Source: Methylotenera sp965234545 (lineage in GTDB: Bacteria; Pseudomonadota; Gammaproteobacteria; Burkholderiales; Methylophilaceae). Taken from it: 64,000 bases of DNA. The stretch lies in the NCBI GenBank assembly GCA_965234545.1, contig OZ248348.1:558001-622000 (forward strand), written 5' to 3'. The translations under genes were made by a program, and so were the position numbers. Shown piece after piece: positions 44,385-53,432 of this stretch. The notes below the pieces were generated by a model that was not told where the DNA came from, did no database searches, and was given only the letters and a program-made list of their open reading frames with translations. Position 1 is the stretch's first letter, and each line of letters opens with the position of its first letter.

Positions 44385-45637
44385 ATGGATTGCAAGATGC
44401 TTCTAGTCAGGCTAATCCTTCGATATCGAAATATAGCGCTAGTGGCTCAATGCTTGGATACCTTTATCAGGTACGGATTGCGCTGCTCTGGGCTGCGAAG
44501 CAAAGTACGTTAGGGGATTTTTCTCTAAGCTTAGAAACGCTAGATGACGTCAGTTTTACTAATGATAAAGACGCGACTGTTGTCCTGCAAACTAAACACT
44601 CAATAAACGCTCAAGCCACGCTGTCTGATCTAAGCACGGAGCTTTGGAAAACATTGCGTGTCTGGATGGACGGATACTCCAGCGGTGAAGTGTCGCAAGA
44701 TGCTGCACGCTTTTTGATCACTACAGCCAACATATCAGCAGGTACTGCCTGTGCAGCCTTGGTAGCAAATGAGCGCGAACGGAACGTTGAATCGGCGGCA
44801 AATCTTTTAAAACATGCCGCAACAACCTCAACTAATACCACGCTTAAAGATGCTTACGATACATTTCTCGCATTACCGATAGATCAGCAGATCAAACTAC
44901 TGAGCACGATCTACATCGTTGGGGGCGAGCCTAATGCAGTGGATATTGAGAAGGCTCTCAAAGAGGCGATTCATTATGTTTCCATTCAGCATGTTGATGT
45001 GGCATTACAAATGCTTGAAGGATGGTGGTTCAAGCGCGTCGTTTACGAGCTATTGAATAATGGGCAAGGCATAACAAGGCTTGAGTTTGATAGTCAAATT
45101 TCTGAGATTCAAGAATCATTGAAGCGCGATTCCTTGCCTATTGATGGTGAGATTGACAGCCTTATGGTCGCTCTGTCTGAGTTACCAGAATATGCCAATC
45201 GCCCCTTTTATAAACAAGTAGAGCTGGTTGGGGCTGGGTCTCGGCGAATTCGTAATGCCATTACAAGCTACCTACAGGCGTTTCGACAAAGGTCTGCATG
45301 GGCACGCGACGACCTCCTGTTCGAAACCGACTTACGTAGTTATGATCACCGTTTAGTTGAGGAATGGGCGTTGCTTCGAGAACAAGTTTGTGACGAATTG
45401 GGTGATGAACCTGGAGAGACTGAACTTGCAAAGGCTGGTAGGGCAATTCTTAAATGGGCTGAAGATGCCCCGATTCAGATTCGATCTGGCGTTTCTACCC
45501 CTTGGGTTTGTAGAGGGTCGTTTCACATGCTTGCAGAAGACTTGAAAGTTGGCTGGCACCCTGACTTTCAAGCGAGATTGGAAGCAGCGCTTTCTCCTGA
45601 TACCACACTCGATTTTTCAACGGGTGGAATGCCATGA
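44381..45637 (+). CDS. ABC three-component system effector, nuclease-like N-terminus
   Basis: I use the ATG at 44381 (418 aa), which overlaps the helicase stop as ATGA. The N-terminal domain (about 17-100) has GYLYQVRIALLWA, then LETLDDV and a strand ending VLQTKHS. This resembles the DUF4297/CAP4-type PD-(D/E)XK nuclease pattern (acidic residues followed by Q-x-K). The helical C-terminal part (about 180-418) has the character of an ABC-3C-associated domain, including WWFKRVVYEL and a final WHPDFQARLE. In this class of predicted immunity systems this component is the effector. Nuclease activity is an inference. Confidence 0.65.
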   Translation: MNGLQDASSQANPSISKYSASGSMLGYLYQVRIALLWAAKQSTLGDFSLSLETLDDVSFTNDKDATVVLQTKHSINAQATLSDLSTELWKTLRVWMDGYSSGEVSQDAARFLITTANISAGTACAALVANERERNVESAANLLKHAATTSTNTTLKDAYDTFLALPIDQQIKLLSTIYIVGGEPNAVDIEKALKEAIHYVSIQHVDVALQMLEGWWFKRVVYELLNNGQGITRLEFDSQISEIQESLKRDSLPIDGEIDSLMVALSELPEYANRPFYKQVELVGAGSRRIRNAITSYLQAFRQRSAWARDDLLFETDLRSYDHRLVEEWALLREQVCDELGDEPGETELAKAGRAILKWAEDAPIQIRSGVSTPWVCRGSFHMLAEDLKVGWHPDFQARLEAALSPDTTLDFSTGGMP

Positions 45638-46149
45638 TAGCATGGCATGATCGAACTATTGAAGAGCGGAACTTACTTAACCCAGCTTTTTGCGCTGTTA
45701 TACTATGGTTTCTAGCTAAGGGCTATCACATCGAGGCCAATGCACTGGACGAGCCACAAAATCAATTGCCGTTATCCTTGGCCTTTGTTGGTTCGAGTTT
45801 TGTCTTGCGTGGACAAACAAGACGCTCACTTCCCACCACGGTCAGAACTTCGCTGCCAAGCTGGGTGAATGAATATCCCTTGCATCGCTCTGCCGTAGCG
45901 AAAGGAGTGGGGGTTTTACGCCCCTTTGTGCGCGAAGCAATTATGTTGGGAGCGCAACAGGGTTTGTTGAATATTGTTGGAACCGAGGTGAGTGCGAATA
46001 TAAAAGCACAAAAGCGAATCAACAAATATCTACGGCAATCAACATCTGAAGTACGGGAGTGTGCTAGTCGTGCGGAATTTGTTGGACGGTGGTTGATGAA
46101 GTGTGGAACTCCGTCAACCGTATTGTCTTTATTGGGGATGCAACCATGA
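45634..46149 (+). CDS. ABC three-component system middle component (MC3-like)
   Basis: The protein has 171 aa. It starts with TIEERNLLNPAFCAVILW and continues with LPLSLAFVGSSFVL, then LPTTVRT. I recognise this as the three-component ABC system middle-component family that accompanies DUF3732 ATPases. It probably bridges effector and ATPase. The start overlaps the effector stop as ATGA, and its own stop overlaps the ATPase start in the same way. Confidence 0.7.
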   Translation: MIAWHDRTIEERNLLNPAFCAVILWFLAKGYHIEANALDEPQNQLPLSLAFVGSSFVLRGQTRRSLPTTVRTSLPSWVNEYPLHRSAVAKGVGVLRPFVREAIMLGAQQGLLNIVGTEVSANIKAQKRINKYLRQSTSEVRECASRAEFVGRWLMKCGTPSTVLSLLGMQP

Positions 46150-48095
46150 TTCAAATACGCACGATAGTGTTATATAGCCACGATGGACGAATGCGGCTAA
46201 TTCCGCTCGAGCTTGGAAAAGTTAACATCATCACAGGACAATCTAAAGCGGGAAAGACAGCAGTTACTGATATCATTGACTACTGCTTTGGATCAAAGAC
46301 TTGTCATGTGCCAGAAGGTGTTGTTCGACGAAATGTATCGTGGTTTGGATTGATTCTCCAAACTGCGAAAGGTCAAGCATTTGTAGCGCGTATGGTTCCT
46401 GAGGGTGATGCCAAATCAAGTGAGAGTGTTTTCGTCAAAACTGGTGTCGAAGTTGAGCCCCCTACCTTTGAGCAGTTGCGGCAGATTACCAATCTGGATG
46501 GATTAAGGCAACTATTGAGTTCGTGGGCAGGAATTTCGGACTACCTGCATGAACCGCCACCTGGGCAAACAAGAGACCCGCTTAGTCCTAACATTCGTCA
46601 TGCCGTTGCTCTCTGCCTGCAGACTCAAGGTGAGATAGCTCAACGGGAATATTTATTTCATGACACAAACGATAATTTCTTTAAGCAAGCCCTCAAGGAC
46701 ACGCTGCCATATTTTTTGGGTGCAGTTCCTGAAGAATATGTTGCCCAAAGACAAGAGTTGAAACGTATTCGTGGAGAGATTCGACAAATCGAACGGCGGA
46801 TTGGAGAAGCTTCATCGATCAGAGGGGATGGCATCGGTCGCGCTGACACCTTACTTTCAGAAGCCAAAGCTGCAGGACTCACGGACTTGGTTGATGGAGC
46901 CCCATGGGAGAAAAAGATTGAAACCCTCCGTGTAATTCAGTCGTCGCCACTCCCAACTAGCTCTTCAGAAACATCCGAAGACAGCGAGTACAACAGACTA
47001 ATTACTGAACGTAGCGAATTGGTTAAAGAACAGCGCTCCCTCACATCGACTCTTGATAGAGCAAGAATCTTTGAAGGAAACTCGAAAGGCTTCTGCGATG
47101 AAGCCAGAGAGCATCAAGCTAGGCTTGCTGCTGTTTCGGTCTTTGAGCAGGATGCTCACGTGCAAGCGTGTCCACTTTGTCAGCAAGCAATTCCTGAAGA
47201 ATCCTCAATCCCATCTGTGAGTGACTTAAGGACAGCGCAGGCCTATATTGGTGAGAGATCTGGGGCTGTTGACTCGGCGACGCCACGTATCGAATTCGCA
47301 ATGCAGGAGATTCAGGAAAAACTCGATGGAATCCAGCAACAGTTGTCAGCGAACCGAGAGCGCTTGGGAGCAATAAAGCAATCAAGTCAGCGACTTCAAC
47401 TTGCAGCAGATATGGATTCGCGTCGTGCATTGGTTTTGGGGCGAATCAGTCTATATGTGGAGAATGTTCCTGATGTTCCCAACCTAGCGGCTCAAGAACG
47501 ACAATTGGTCAAGCTAAGGAGTGAAGAAGAGCAGCTTATTGCGGCTCTGAGTACAGATACGATTCAACAGCAATTGGATTCTCGCTTGTCGAACGTAGCG
47601 CACTATTTGTCTGAGTATGCAAAGAAGATCGACTTGGAATATTCAGATAGTCCATTGCGGCTTGATGTGAAGAATTTGACCGTCGTTGCTGATATGCTGA
47701 CACGAGCTGTTCCAATGAGCCAAATGGGCAGTGGCGAAAACCATGTTGGCTATCACATAGTGGCGCACCTTGCGCTGCATACTTGGTTCACAAAGCTAAA
47801 TCGGCCTGTGCCTCGATTCCTGATTCTTGACCAGCTTTCACAAGCGCACTTTCCACCAGATGTGGAGCGACCCACTGAGCCACAACCTTCAAATGCAGAT
47901 GCTGACCATATGGCTGTTAAACGCTTATACGACCTTATTTTTGATGTAGTAGAGTCACTATCTGGTGAGTTCCAAGTTATCATTACCGACCATCCTGATT
48001 TCAACGACGATGCTCGGTTTCAAGCTGCTATTTGTGAAAAGTGGCGCGGTGGATTAAAACTTGTACCTCATGATTGGCCTCCAGCAACCCCATGA
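46146..48095 (+). CDS. DUF3732 ATPase of the ABC three-component system
   Basis: From the ATG at 46146 (ATGA overlap) the product has 649 aa. The start IRTIVLYSHDGR and KVNIITGQSKAGKTAVTDIIDYC (Walker A at about 31-38) are characteristic of DUF3732. A coiled-coil region (about 195-500) carries CPLCQQ at about 342, which resembles the zinc hook of Rad50/SMC proteins. The Walker B strand FLILDQLSQ is at about 558, with Gln where many ATPases have Glu, and a late VIITDHPDF gives the switch histidine. It would be the sensor or motor of the system. Confidence 0.8.
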   Translation: MIQIRTIVLYSHDGRMRLIPLELGKVNIITGQSKAGKTAVTDIIDYCFGSKTCHVPEGVVRRNVSWFGLILQTAKGQAFVARMVPEGDAKSSESVFVKTGVEVEPPTFEQLRQITNLDGLRQLLSSWAGISDYLHEPPPGQTRDPLSPNIRHAVALCLQTQGEIAQREYLFHDTNDNFFKQALKDTLPYFLGAVPEEYVAQRQELKRIRGEIRQIERRIGEASSIRGDGIGRADTLLSEAKAAGLTDLVDGAPWEKKIETLRVIQSSPLPTSSSETSEDSEYNRLITERSELVKEQRSLTSTLDRARIFEGNSKGFCDEAREHQARLAAVSVFEQDAHVQACPLCQQAIPEESSIPSVSDLRTAQAYIGERSGAVDSATPRIEFAMQEIQEKLDGIQQQLSANRERLGAIKQSSQRLQLAADMDSRRALVLGRISLYVENVPDVPNLAAQERQLVKLRSEEEQLIAALSTDTIQQQLDSRLSNVAHYLSEYAKKIDLEYSDSPLRLDVKNLTVVADMLTRAVPMSQMGSGENHVGYHIVAHLALHTWFTKLNRPVPRFLILDQLSQAHFPPDVERPTEPQPSNADADHMAVKRLYDLIFDVVESLSGEFQVIITDHPDFNDDARFQAAICEKWRGGLKLVPHDWPPATP

Positions 48096-48203
48096 ATATG
48101 TTAAAGGAATGTTGCATGACTAAGATAAGACCTGAGTTGATGCAGTTCAATATAGGTATACAGCCAAGGATAAAACCGTATTTTCTCAAAAAAAGGTAGC
48201 GCT

Positions 48204-49472
48204 ATGACTGAGCCAACAATTACATGCCCCAACTGTAAAACCGAAATTCGGCTTACAGAATCATTAGCTGCGCCATTAATAGCTGCTACGCACAAGCAAT
48301 TTGAAGAGCAACTATCACAAAAAGATGCTGAAGTAGCCAAGCGTGAAGAAGGTGTTCGTGAAAAAGAAAAACAAATTCTAGAAGCTAAACGGAATCTTGA
48401 TGTACAAGTCGCCGATCAAGTAACTGCGCAGCTAAAAGCTGAACGTGTTCAGGTAATTGCCGAAGAGTCCAAAAAAGCCAAGCTTGCAAGCGCTGCTGAA
48501 TTAGATGCCAAAGCGCGCGAATTGTCTGAGATGCAAGAAGTCCTTAAAAGCCGCGATGAAAAGCTTGCCGAAGCTCAAAAGGCACAAGCTGAACTCATCA
48601 AAAAACAGCGTGAATTAGACGACGCTAAGCGTGAGCTTGAACTCACAGTAGAAAAACGTGTGCAAGATGGGTTGAATGAGGTTCGCATGCAAGCAAAAAA
48701 CCAAGCTGAAGAAGAGCAAAAATTTAAGGTGATGGAAAAAGAACAGACCATTGCCGCAATGCAAAAACAGATTGAAGACCTCAAACGTAGAGCGGAGCAA
48801 GGCTCTCAACAATTACAAGGTGAAGTACAAGAGCTAGAACTTGAAAACTTGCTGCGTGCAAAGTTCCCATTTGATGCAATTGAGGCCGTTGCTAAAGGAG
48901 AGTTTGGCGGAGATTTATTGCAAAAGGTTGTTAGCCAAGGTGGACAAGCTAGTGGAACTATCCTCTGGGAAGCCAAACGTACCAAAAACTGGAGCGATAG
49001 CTGGTTGGTTAAGCTGCGCGAAGATCAGAGAACGGCAAAGGCCGAAGTCGCTGTTATTGTTAGCCAAGTGTTGCCTAAAGGCGTAGAAGCTTTTGATATG
49101 GTAGACGGTGTTTGGGTGACCCACCCACGAGCCCTTATCCCAGTGGCAAGCATACTGCGTCATACGCTTCTTCAGGTTAATATGGCTAGGCAGGTTTCAG
49201 ATGGTCAGCAAACCAAGACGGAAATGGTCTACCAGTATCTGACTGGCCCAAGGTTTCGTCAGCGTGTTGAGGCTATTGTAGAGGCATTTTCTACCATGCA
49301 AGAAGACTTAGACCGAGAGCGTAAAGTTATCATGAAGCAGTGGGCTAAGCGTGAAGAGCAGATAGAGCGTGTAATGGGAGCGACGGTGGGAATGTATGGA
49401 GACTTGCAGGGGATAGCGGGTAAGTCGTTGCAGGAGATTGATGGTCTGGAATTAAAGGCACTGGGGTTATGA
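48204..49472 (+). CDS. DUF2130 protein, RmuC-like coiled coil with nuclease-like domain
   Basis: The protein has 422 aa. A short start with one CPNC pair is followed by a long coiled coil (about 30-210). The C-terminal DUF2130 domain contains GGDLLQKVV and TILWEAKRTKNWSD (about 250-265), an E-x-K arrangement in line with PD-(D/E)XK nucleases and the related RmuC fold. DUF2130 genes are often seen in restriction-modification loci. It lies 108 bp after the DUF3732 gene and 28 bp before the ABC-type ATPase. Confidence 0.75.
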   Translation: MTEPTITCPNCKTEIRLTESLAAPLIAATHKQFEEQLSQKDAEVAKREEGVREKEKQILEAKRNLDVQVADQVTAQLKAERVQVIAEESKKAKLASAAELDAKARELSEMQEVLKSRDEKLAEAQKAQAELIKKQRELDDAKRELELTVEKRVQDGLNEVRMQAKNQAEEEQKFKVMEKEQTIAAMQKQIEDLKRRAEQGSQQLQGEVQELELENLLRAKFPFDAIEAVAKGEFGGDLLQKVVSQGGQASGTILWEAKRTKNWSDSWLVKLREDQRTAKAEVAVIVSQVLPKGVEAFDMVDGVWVTHPRALIPVASILRHTLLQVNMARQVSDGQQTKTEMVYQYLTGPRFRQRVEAIVEAFSTMQEDLDRERKVIMKQWAKREEQIERVMGATVGMYGDLQGIAGKSLQEIDGLELKALGL

Positions 49473-49500
49473 TTGACTTGTATATTGGGGGTGTGTTTTT

Positions 49501-51678
49501 ATGAAACAACTGAATGTTGATATTGAAAACTGCCATGGCATCAAAAAACTAAAAACCTCGTTCGATTTTTCCAAGTACACGGCCTGCGCGATTTATGCCC
49601 CAAATGGTGCGATGAAATCTTCACTTGCACGGACGTTTCAGGATATTGCAGATGGTATCAAATCCAAAGATAGAATTTTCCCAGATCGAGCAAACAAAAG
49701 AACCATCACAGACGAAAATGGCATTGATCTGCCCAGCGAAAGCATTCTCGTTGTTAGGCCGTATGACGAGGAGCTTGGGCACTCTAAAAAAACTTCGACA
49801 CTACTCGTCAATGCTGTGCTCAGAAAGGAATATGAGCTGCTGCACTTGGAAATTGATGCGTCAAAAGAAGTATTCCTGAAGGCTCTAAAGGAGCAGTCTG
49901 GATCCAAGAAGGATTTGGAAAAAGAAATTTCCTCTACGTTCACAAAAAGTGATGACCAGTTGTTCCGCGCCTTGTTTCGTATCAAAAGCGAATTGTCAGA
50001 ACAAAAAGATGCGCCATTCGCAGATATTCGTTATGACATGATTTTCGACGAGAAGGTATTGGGCTTTCTTGAAACTAAGGATGTCAAGGCAGCGATTGAG
50101 AATTACATCAGGAAGTACAACGAAATCTTAGCTGTTTCCACCTATTTCAAGAAGGGAACATTCAACTACTACAACGCTTCCACCATTGCAAAGAATCTTG
50201 CCGACAATGGATTCTTCAACGCGAAACATTCTATAAGTTTGAATGCAGATACGAAGTTGGAGATTACAAGCCAGAAAGAGCTTGAAGCGTTAATAGCTAA
50301 AGAAAAGGAAAACATCTCAAACGATCAGGATCTCAGAAAGAAGTTTTCTGAGATTGATAAGTTAATACAGAAAAATGCGAGTCTTCGTGAATTTGAGGGT
50401 TACTTGGCGAATCATGAGGAGTTACTGCCAAAGCTAACAAACATAGAAAGTTTTAAAGAAGAGATATGGAAATCCTACCTTAAGGCGCACTTTGATAGCT
50501 ACAAGGATTTGTTAGAAAAATATCAAGCTGCTGAGGACAGAAAAAAACAAATAGAAGAGCAGGCAGCGAAGGAACGCACGCAATGGGAGGATGTAATTGA
50601 AATATTCAATAGCCGCTTCTTTGTCCCATTCAAATTAGAGGCAAAGAATCGGATTTCAGTGATACTTGGTCAAGAACCTCTACTTAGCCTTGAGTTTATT
50701 TTTGAAGACGGTGCAGATACGGCACCAGTAGATAAGTCGGATTTGATGGAAGTTTTAAGTACGGGTGAGAAAAAAGCACTTTACGTGTTGAACATAATAT
50801 TCGAGATTGAAGCTCGAAAAAAGGCAGCCCAGAAAACCATTCTAATTGTCGATGACATCGCTGATTCTTTTGACTATAAAAACAAATACGCCATCATTCA
50901 ATATTTAAAAGATATTGCTGAGGAGCCACGATTCAAACCGCATTTCAATCAGATTATTCTTACACACAACTTCGACTTCTTTCGCACGATAAACAGCAGG
51001 TTTGTAAAATACACGAACTGTTTTATGGCTTCCAAAAGCAGCACGGGACTCACTCTAAATAAGGCTGCTGGTATACAGAATATTTTCATTAATGATTGGA
51101 AGTTAAAGTTCTACACCGACCCTAAGAAGAAGATTGCCTCAATCCCGTTTATACGAAACCTTATCGAGTTTACCAAGGGCGACAAAGACCCTGAGTTCCT
51201 CAAGCTGACGTCCTTGCTCCATTGGAAAGCAGACTCGGACTCAATTACCAGCGGTGAGCTTGATAGCATCTACAATAAATTGTTTACAGTAACTGGAAAT
51301 TCGACTGATGTTCAGGTGCCAGTGGTTAATTTTATTCATCAACAGGCAAGTGACTGTCTAAAAGTAGCTGAAGGTATTAATTTCGAGAACAAGATTGTTC
51401 TGTCGATTGCGATAAGACTTGCTGCCGAGAAATTCATGGTTGATAAAATCAACGATTCCACATTTGTTGCCCAGATAGAGTCCCATCAAACTCCACAACT
51501 TTTGGATAAGTTTAAGGAGGTTTTCAGTACTCAAGTGGACACCATCAAGACCATTCAGAGAGTGATTCTGATGACACCGGAAAACATTCATTTGAACTCG
51601 TTTATGTACGAGCCGATTCTCGATATGTCCGACGAACATTTGAGAAAACTCTACGAAGATGTTTTAGCTCTAGCTTGA
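49501..51678 (+). CDS. ABC-type ATPase with atypical Walker A, PrrC/RloC-like layout
   Basis: The protein has 725 aa. The P-loop region reads YAPNGAMKSSLA (about 32-43): GAMKSS replaces the usual GSGKST. A coiled-coil section follows (about 90-375), then an ABC signature LSTGEKKAL (about 419), Walker B ILIVDDIADSFD (about 447) and the switch histidine LTHNFDF (about 486). The last 200 residues are a separate helical domain with R-x3-E in IRLAAEKFM (about 640), and NIHLNSFMYEP near the end. The layout recalls anticodon nucleases PrrC/RloC, but the nuclease identity is unproven. Confidence 0.65.
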   Translation: MKQLNVDIENCHGIKKLKTSFDFSKYTACAIYAPNGAMKSSLARTFQDIADGIKSKDRIFPDRANKRTITDENGIDLPSESILVVRPYDEELGHSKKTSTLLVNAVLRKEYELLHLEIDASKEVFLKALKEQSGSKKDLEKEISSTFTKSDDQLFRALFRIKSELSEQKDAPFADIRYDMIFDEKVLGFLETKDVKAAIENYIRKYNEILAVSTYFKKGTFNYYNASTIAKNLADNGFFNAKHSISLNADTKLEITSQKELEALIAKEKENISNDQDLRKKFSEIDKLIQKNASLREFEGYLANHEELLPKLTNIESFKEEIWKSYLKAHFDSYKDLLEKYQAAEDRKKQIEEQAAKERTQWEDVIEIFNSRFFVPFKLEAKNRISVILGQEPLLSLEFIFEDGADTAPVDKSDLMEVLSTGEKKALYVLNIIFEIEARKKAAQKTILIVDDIADSFDYKNKYAIIQYLKDIAEEPRFKPHFNQIILTHNFDFFRTINSRFVKYTNCFMASKSSTGLTLNKAAGIQNIFINDWKLKFYTDPKKKIASIPFIRNLIEFTKGDKDPEFLKLTSLLHWKADSDSITSGELDSIYNKLFTVTGNSTDVQVPVVNFIHQQASDCLKVAEGINFENKIVLSIAIRLAAEKFMVDKINDSTFVAQIESHQTPQLLDKFKEVFSTQVDTIKTIQRVILMTPENIHLNSFMYEPILDMSDEHLRKLYEDVLALA

Positions 51679-51755
51679 AAGTGCAACTAAAGAAAAAATG
51701 GGCCAAGTGATACGCTTCGTTTACACCTATTGAAATCAGAAAAGATGTTTAGCTA

Positions 51756-53432
51756 ATGACAAAAAAACAAAAACTAGAATTAACGTGGATAGGTAAAGAT
51801 GTGCGGCCGAAGTTGGAGCCGCGTATTTTATTGGAAGATCCTACCAGAAGTTATCACGCGAAGCATCGGGTAAGTGAAAACGATATTTTTGATAACCGTT
51901 TGATTTTTGGCGACAATTTGTTGGCTTTAAAAGCCTTGGAGCAAGAGTTTACGGGTAAGGTGAAGTGCGTTTATATTGACCCACCGTACAACACTGGCAG
52001 TGCGTTTACGCATTATGACGATGGGGTGGAACATTCCATTTGGCTCTCGCTAATGCGGGATCGATTAGAGATTATTCGGCGTTTATTGTCGGATGATGGT
52101 TCGCTTTGGATTACGATTGATGATAACGAAGCCCATTATTTAAAAGTTTTATGTGATGAAGTCTTTGGACGTAAAAATTTTTCGGCTAATTTGATTTGGG
52201 AAAAAAGAACAGCACGTGATGCAAGAAAAGCATTTTCTACAAATCACGACCATGTTTTTGTCTATGCTAAAAAGTTGGATTTATTTACTGCCAACAGAAA
52301 TTTACTTCAAACTTCTCAAGACGTTTTAGATAGATACAAAAACCCAGATAACGACCCAAGGGGTTTGTGGCAATCTGTTGCAATGACAGCGCAAGCTGGC
52401 CATGCAACTCCGTCACAATTCTATGAAGCAATAACGCCAACTGGTAAAAGACACTCACCACCATCAGGCCTATGTTGGATTTATACAGAGGATAAATATA
52501 AGTCTGAAGTGTCGAAAGGTAATATTTACTTTCCAAAAGGAGGTGATGGTGTACCTAGATTGAAGAAGTTTCTTACTGATCGAGGTGATACTGGAATGGT
52601 ACCGTTTACAATCTGGAAAGCGGATGAAGTTGGAACAAATGATAGCGCAAAGAAGAATTTACTAAGTCTACTTCGAGGAGAAAAAGTTTTTGAGAATCCT
52701 AAACCAGAAGAGTTATTGGAAAGGATTTTACATATTGCAACTAACTCAGGTGATATAGTACTCGACTCCTTTGCAGGTTCAGGCACTACTGGTGCAGTTG
52801 CTCACAAAATGGGACTCCGCTGGATTATGGTTGAGCTAGGCGAGCATTGCTATACTGACATTATCCCCCGTCTGCAGAAAGTCGTAGACGGCGAAGACCA
52901 AGGCGGCATTAGCCGATCAGTGAATTGGCAGGGCGGTGGTGGCTTCCGCTATTACCGTCTTGCTCCGAGCTTATTATTGCAAGATGCTTATGGGCAGTGG
53001 GTCATAAACAAAGATTACAACGCGGAAATGCTTGCAGCTGCAATTTGCAAGCTGGAAGGCTTCAGCTATGCGCCAAGTGCTGACCATTACTGGCAGCATG
53101 GCTACAGTACGGAAAATGATTTTATTTATGTGACTACGCAAAGCTTATCAGCCGAGCAGTTGCAAGCTCTATCTGATGAAGTTGGGCATGATCGTACATT
53201 GTTGGTGTGCTGCGCCGCTTTTCGTGCTGATACTAGCCGCTTTCCTAATCTTACAGTTAAAAAAATCCCCAAGATGGTGTTACAAAAATGCGAATGGGGG
53301 CATGACGATTACAGCTTGAATGTTGAGAATCTACCTCAAGCGCCTAAGCAGGAAACCCTCACCCCTGCCCCCTCTCCCGCCAGCGGGCGAAGTACACCAC
53401 AAAGCGGTTTGTTTGATACGGAGGATGTATGA
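51756..53432 (+). CDS. mod: type III DNA methyltransferase (Mod)
   Basis: A beta-class N6-adenine or N4-cytosine methyltransferase of 558 aa. Motif IV DPPYNTGSAF is at about residue 75 and motif I DSFAGSGTTG at about 337, in the order expected for the beta class, with the target-recognition region between them. The C-terminal LTPAPSPASGRS stretch is encoded by a REP-like repeat at 53356-53390. The stop overlaps the rhuM start by four bases (ATGA). It provides host DNA protection and target recognition for the Res subunit. Confidence 0.9.
   Translation: MTKKQKLELTWIGKDVRPKLEPRILLEDPTRSYHAKHRVSENDIFDNRLIFGDNLLALKALEQEFTGKVKCVYIDPPYNTGSAFTHYDDGVEHSIWLSLMRDRLEIIRRLLSDDGSLWITIDDNEAHYLKVLCDEVFGRKNFSANLIWEKRTARDARKAFSTNHDHVFVYAKKLDLFTANRNLLQTSQDVLDRYKNPDNDPRGLWQSVAMTAQAGHATPSQFYEAITPTGKRHSPPSGLCWIYTEDKYKSEVSKGNIYFPKGGDGVPRLKKFLTDRGDTGMVPFTIWKADEVGTNDSAKKNLLSLLRGEKVFENPKPEELLERILHIATNSGDIVLDSFAGSGTTGAVAHKMGLRWIMVELGEHCYTDIIPRLQKVVDGEDQGGISRSVNWQGGGGFRYYRLAPSLLLQDAYGQWVINKDYNAEMLAAAICKLEGFSYAPSADHYWQHGYSTENDFIYVTTQSLSAEQLQALSDEVGHDRTLLVCCAAFRADTSRFPNLTVKKIPKMVLQKCEWGHDDYSLNVENLPQAPKQETLTPAPSPASGRSTPQSGLFDTEDV
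53356..53390 (+). repeat. REP-like C-rich repeat inside the 3' end of mod
   Basis: CCCTCACCCCTGCCCCCTCT is followed by CCCGC-CA-GCGGG. This is the core of a palindromic intergenic repeat widespread in proteobacteria. Its C-richness contrasts sharply with the AT-rich gene, and it is read in frame as LTPAPSPASGR. Confidence 0.6.

Noticed and set aside
51761..51767. A7 tract at the start of mod as a phase-variation switch
   Set aside because: Seven A residues in an AT-rich gene is too short and ordinary; no longer repeat tract is seen in mod.
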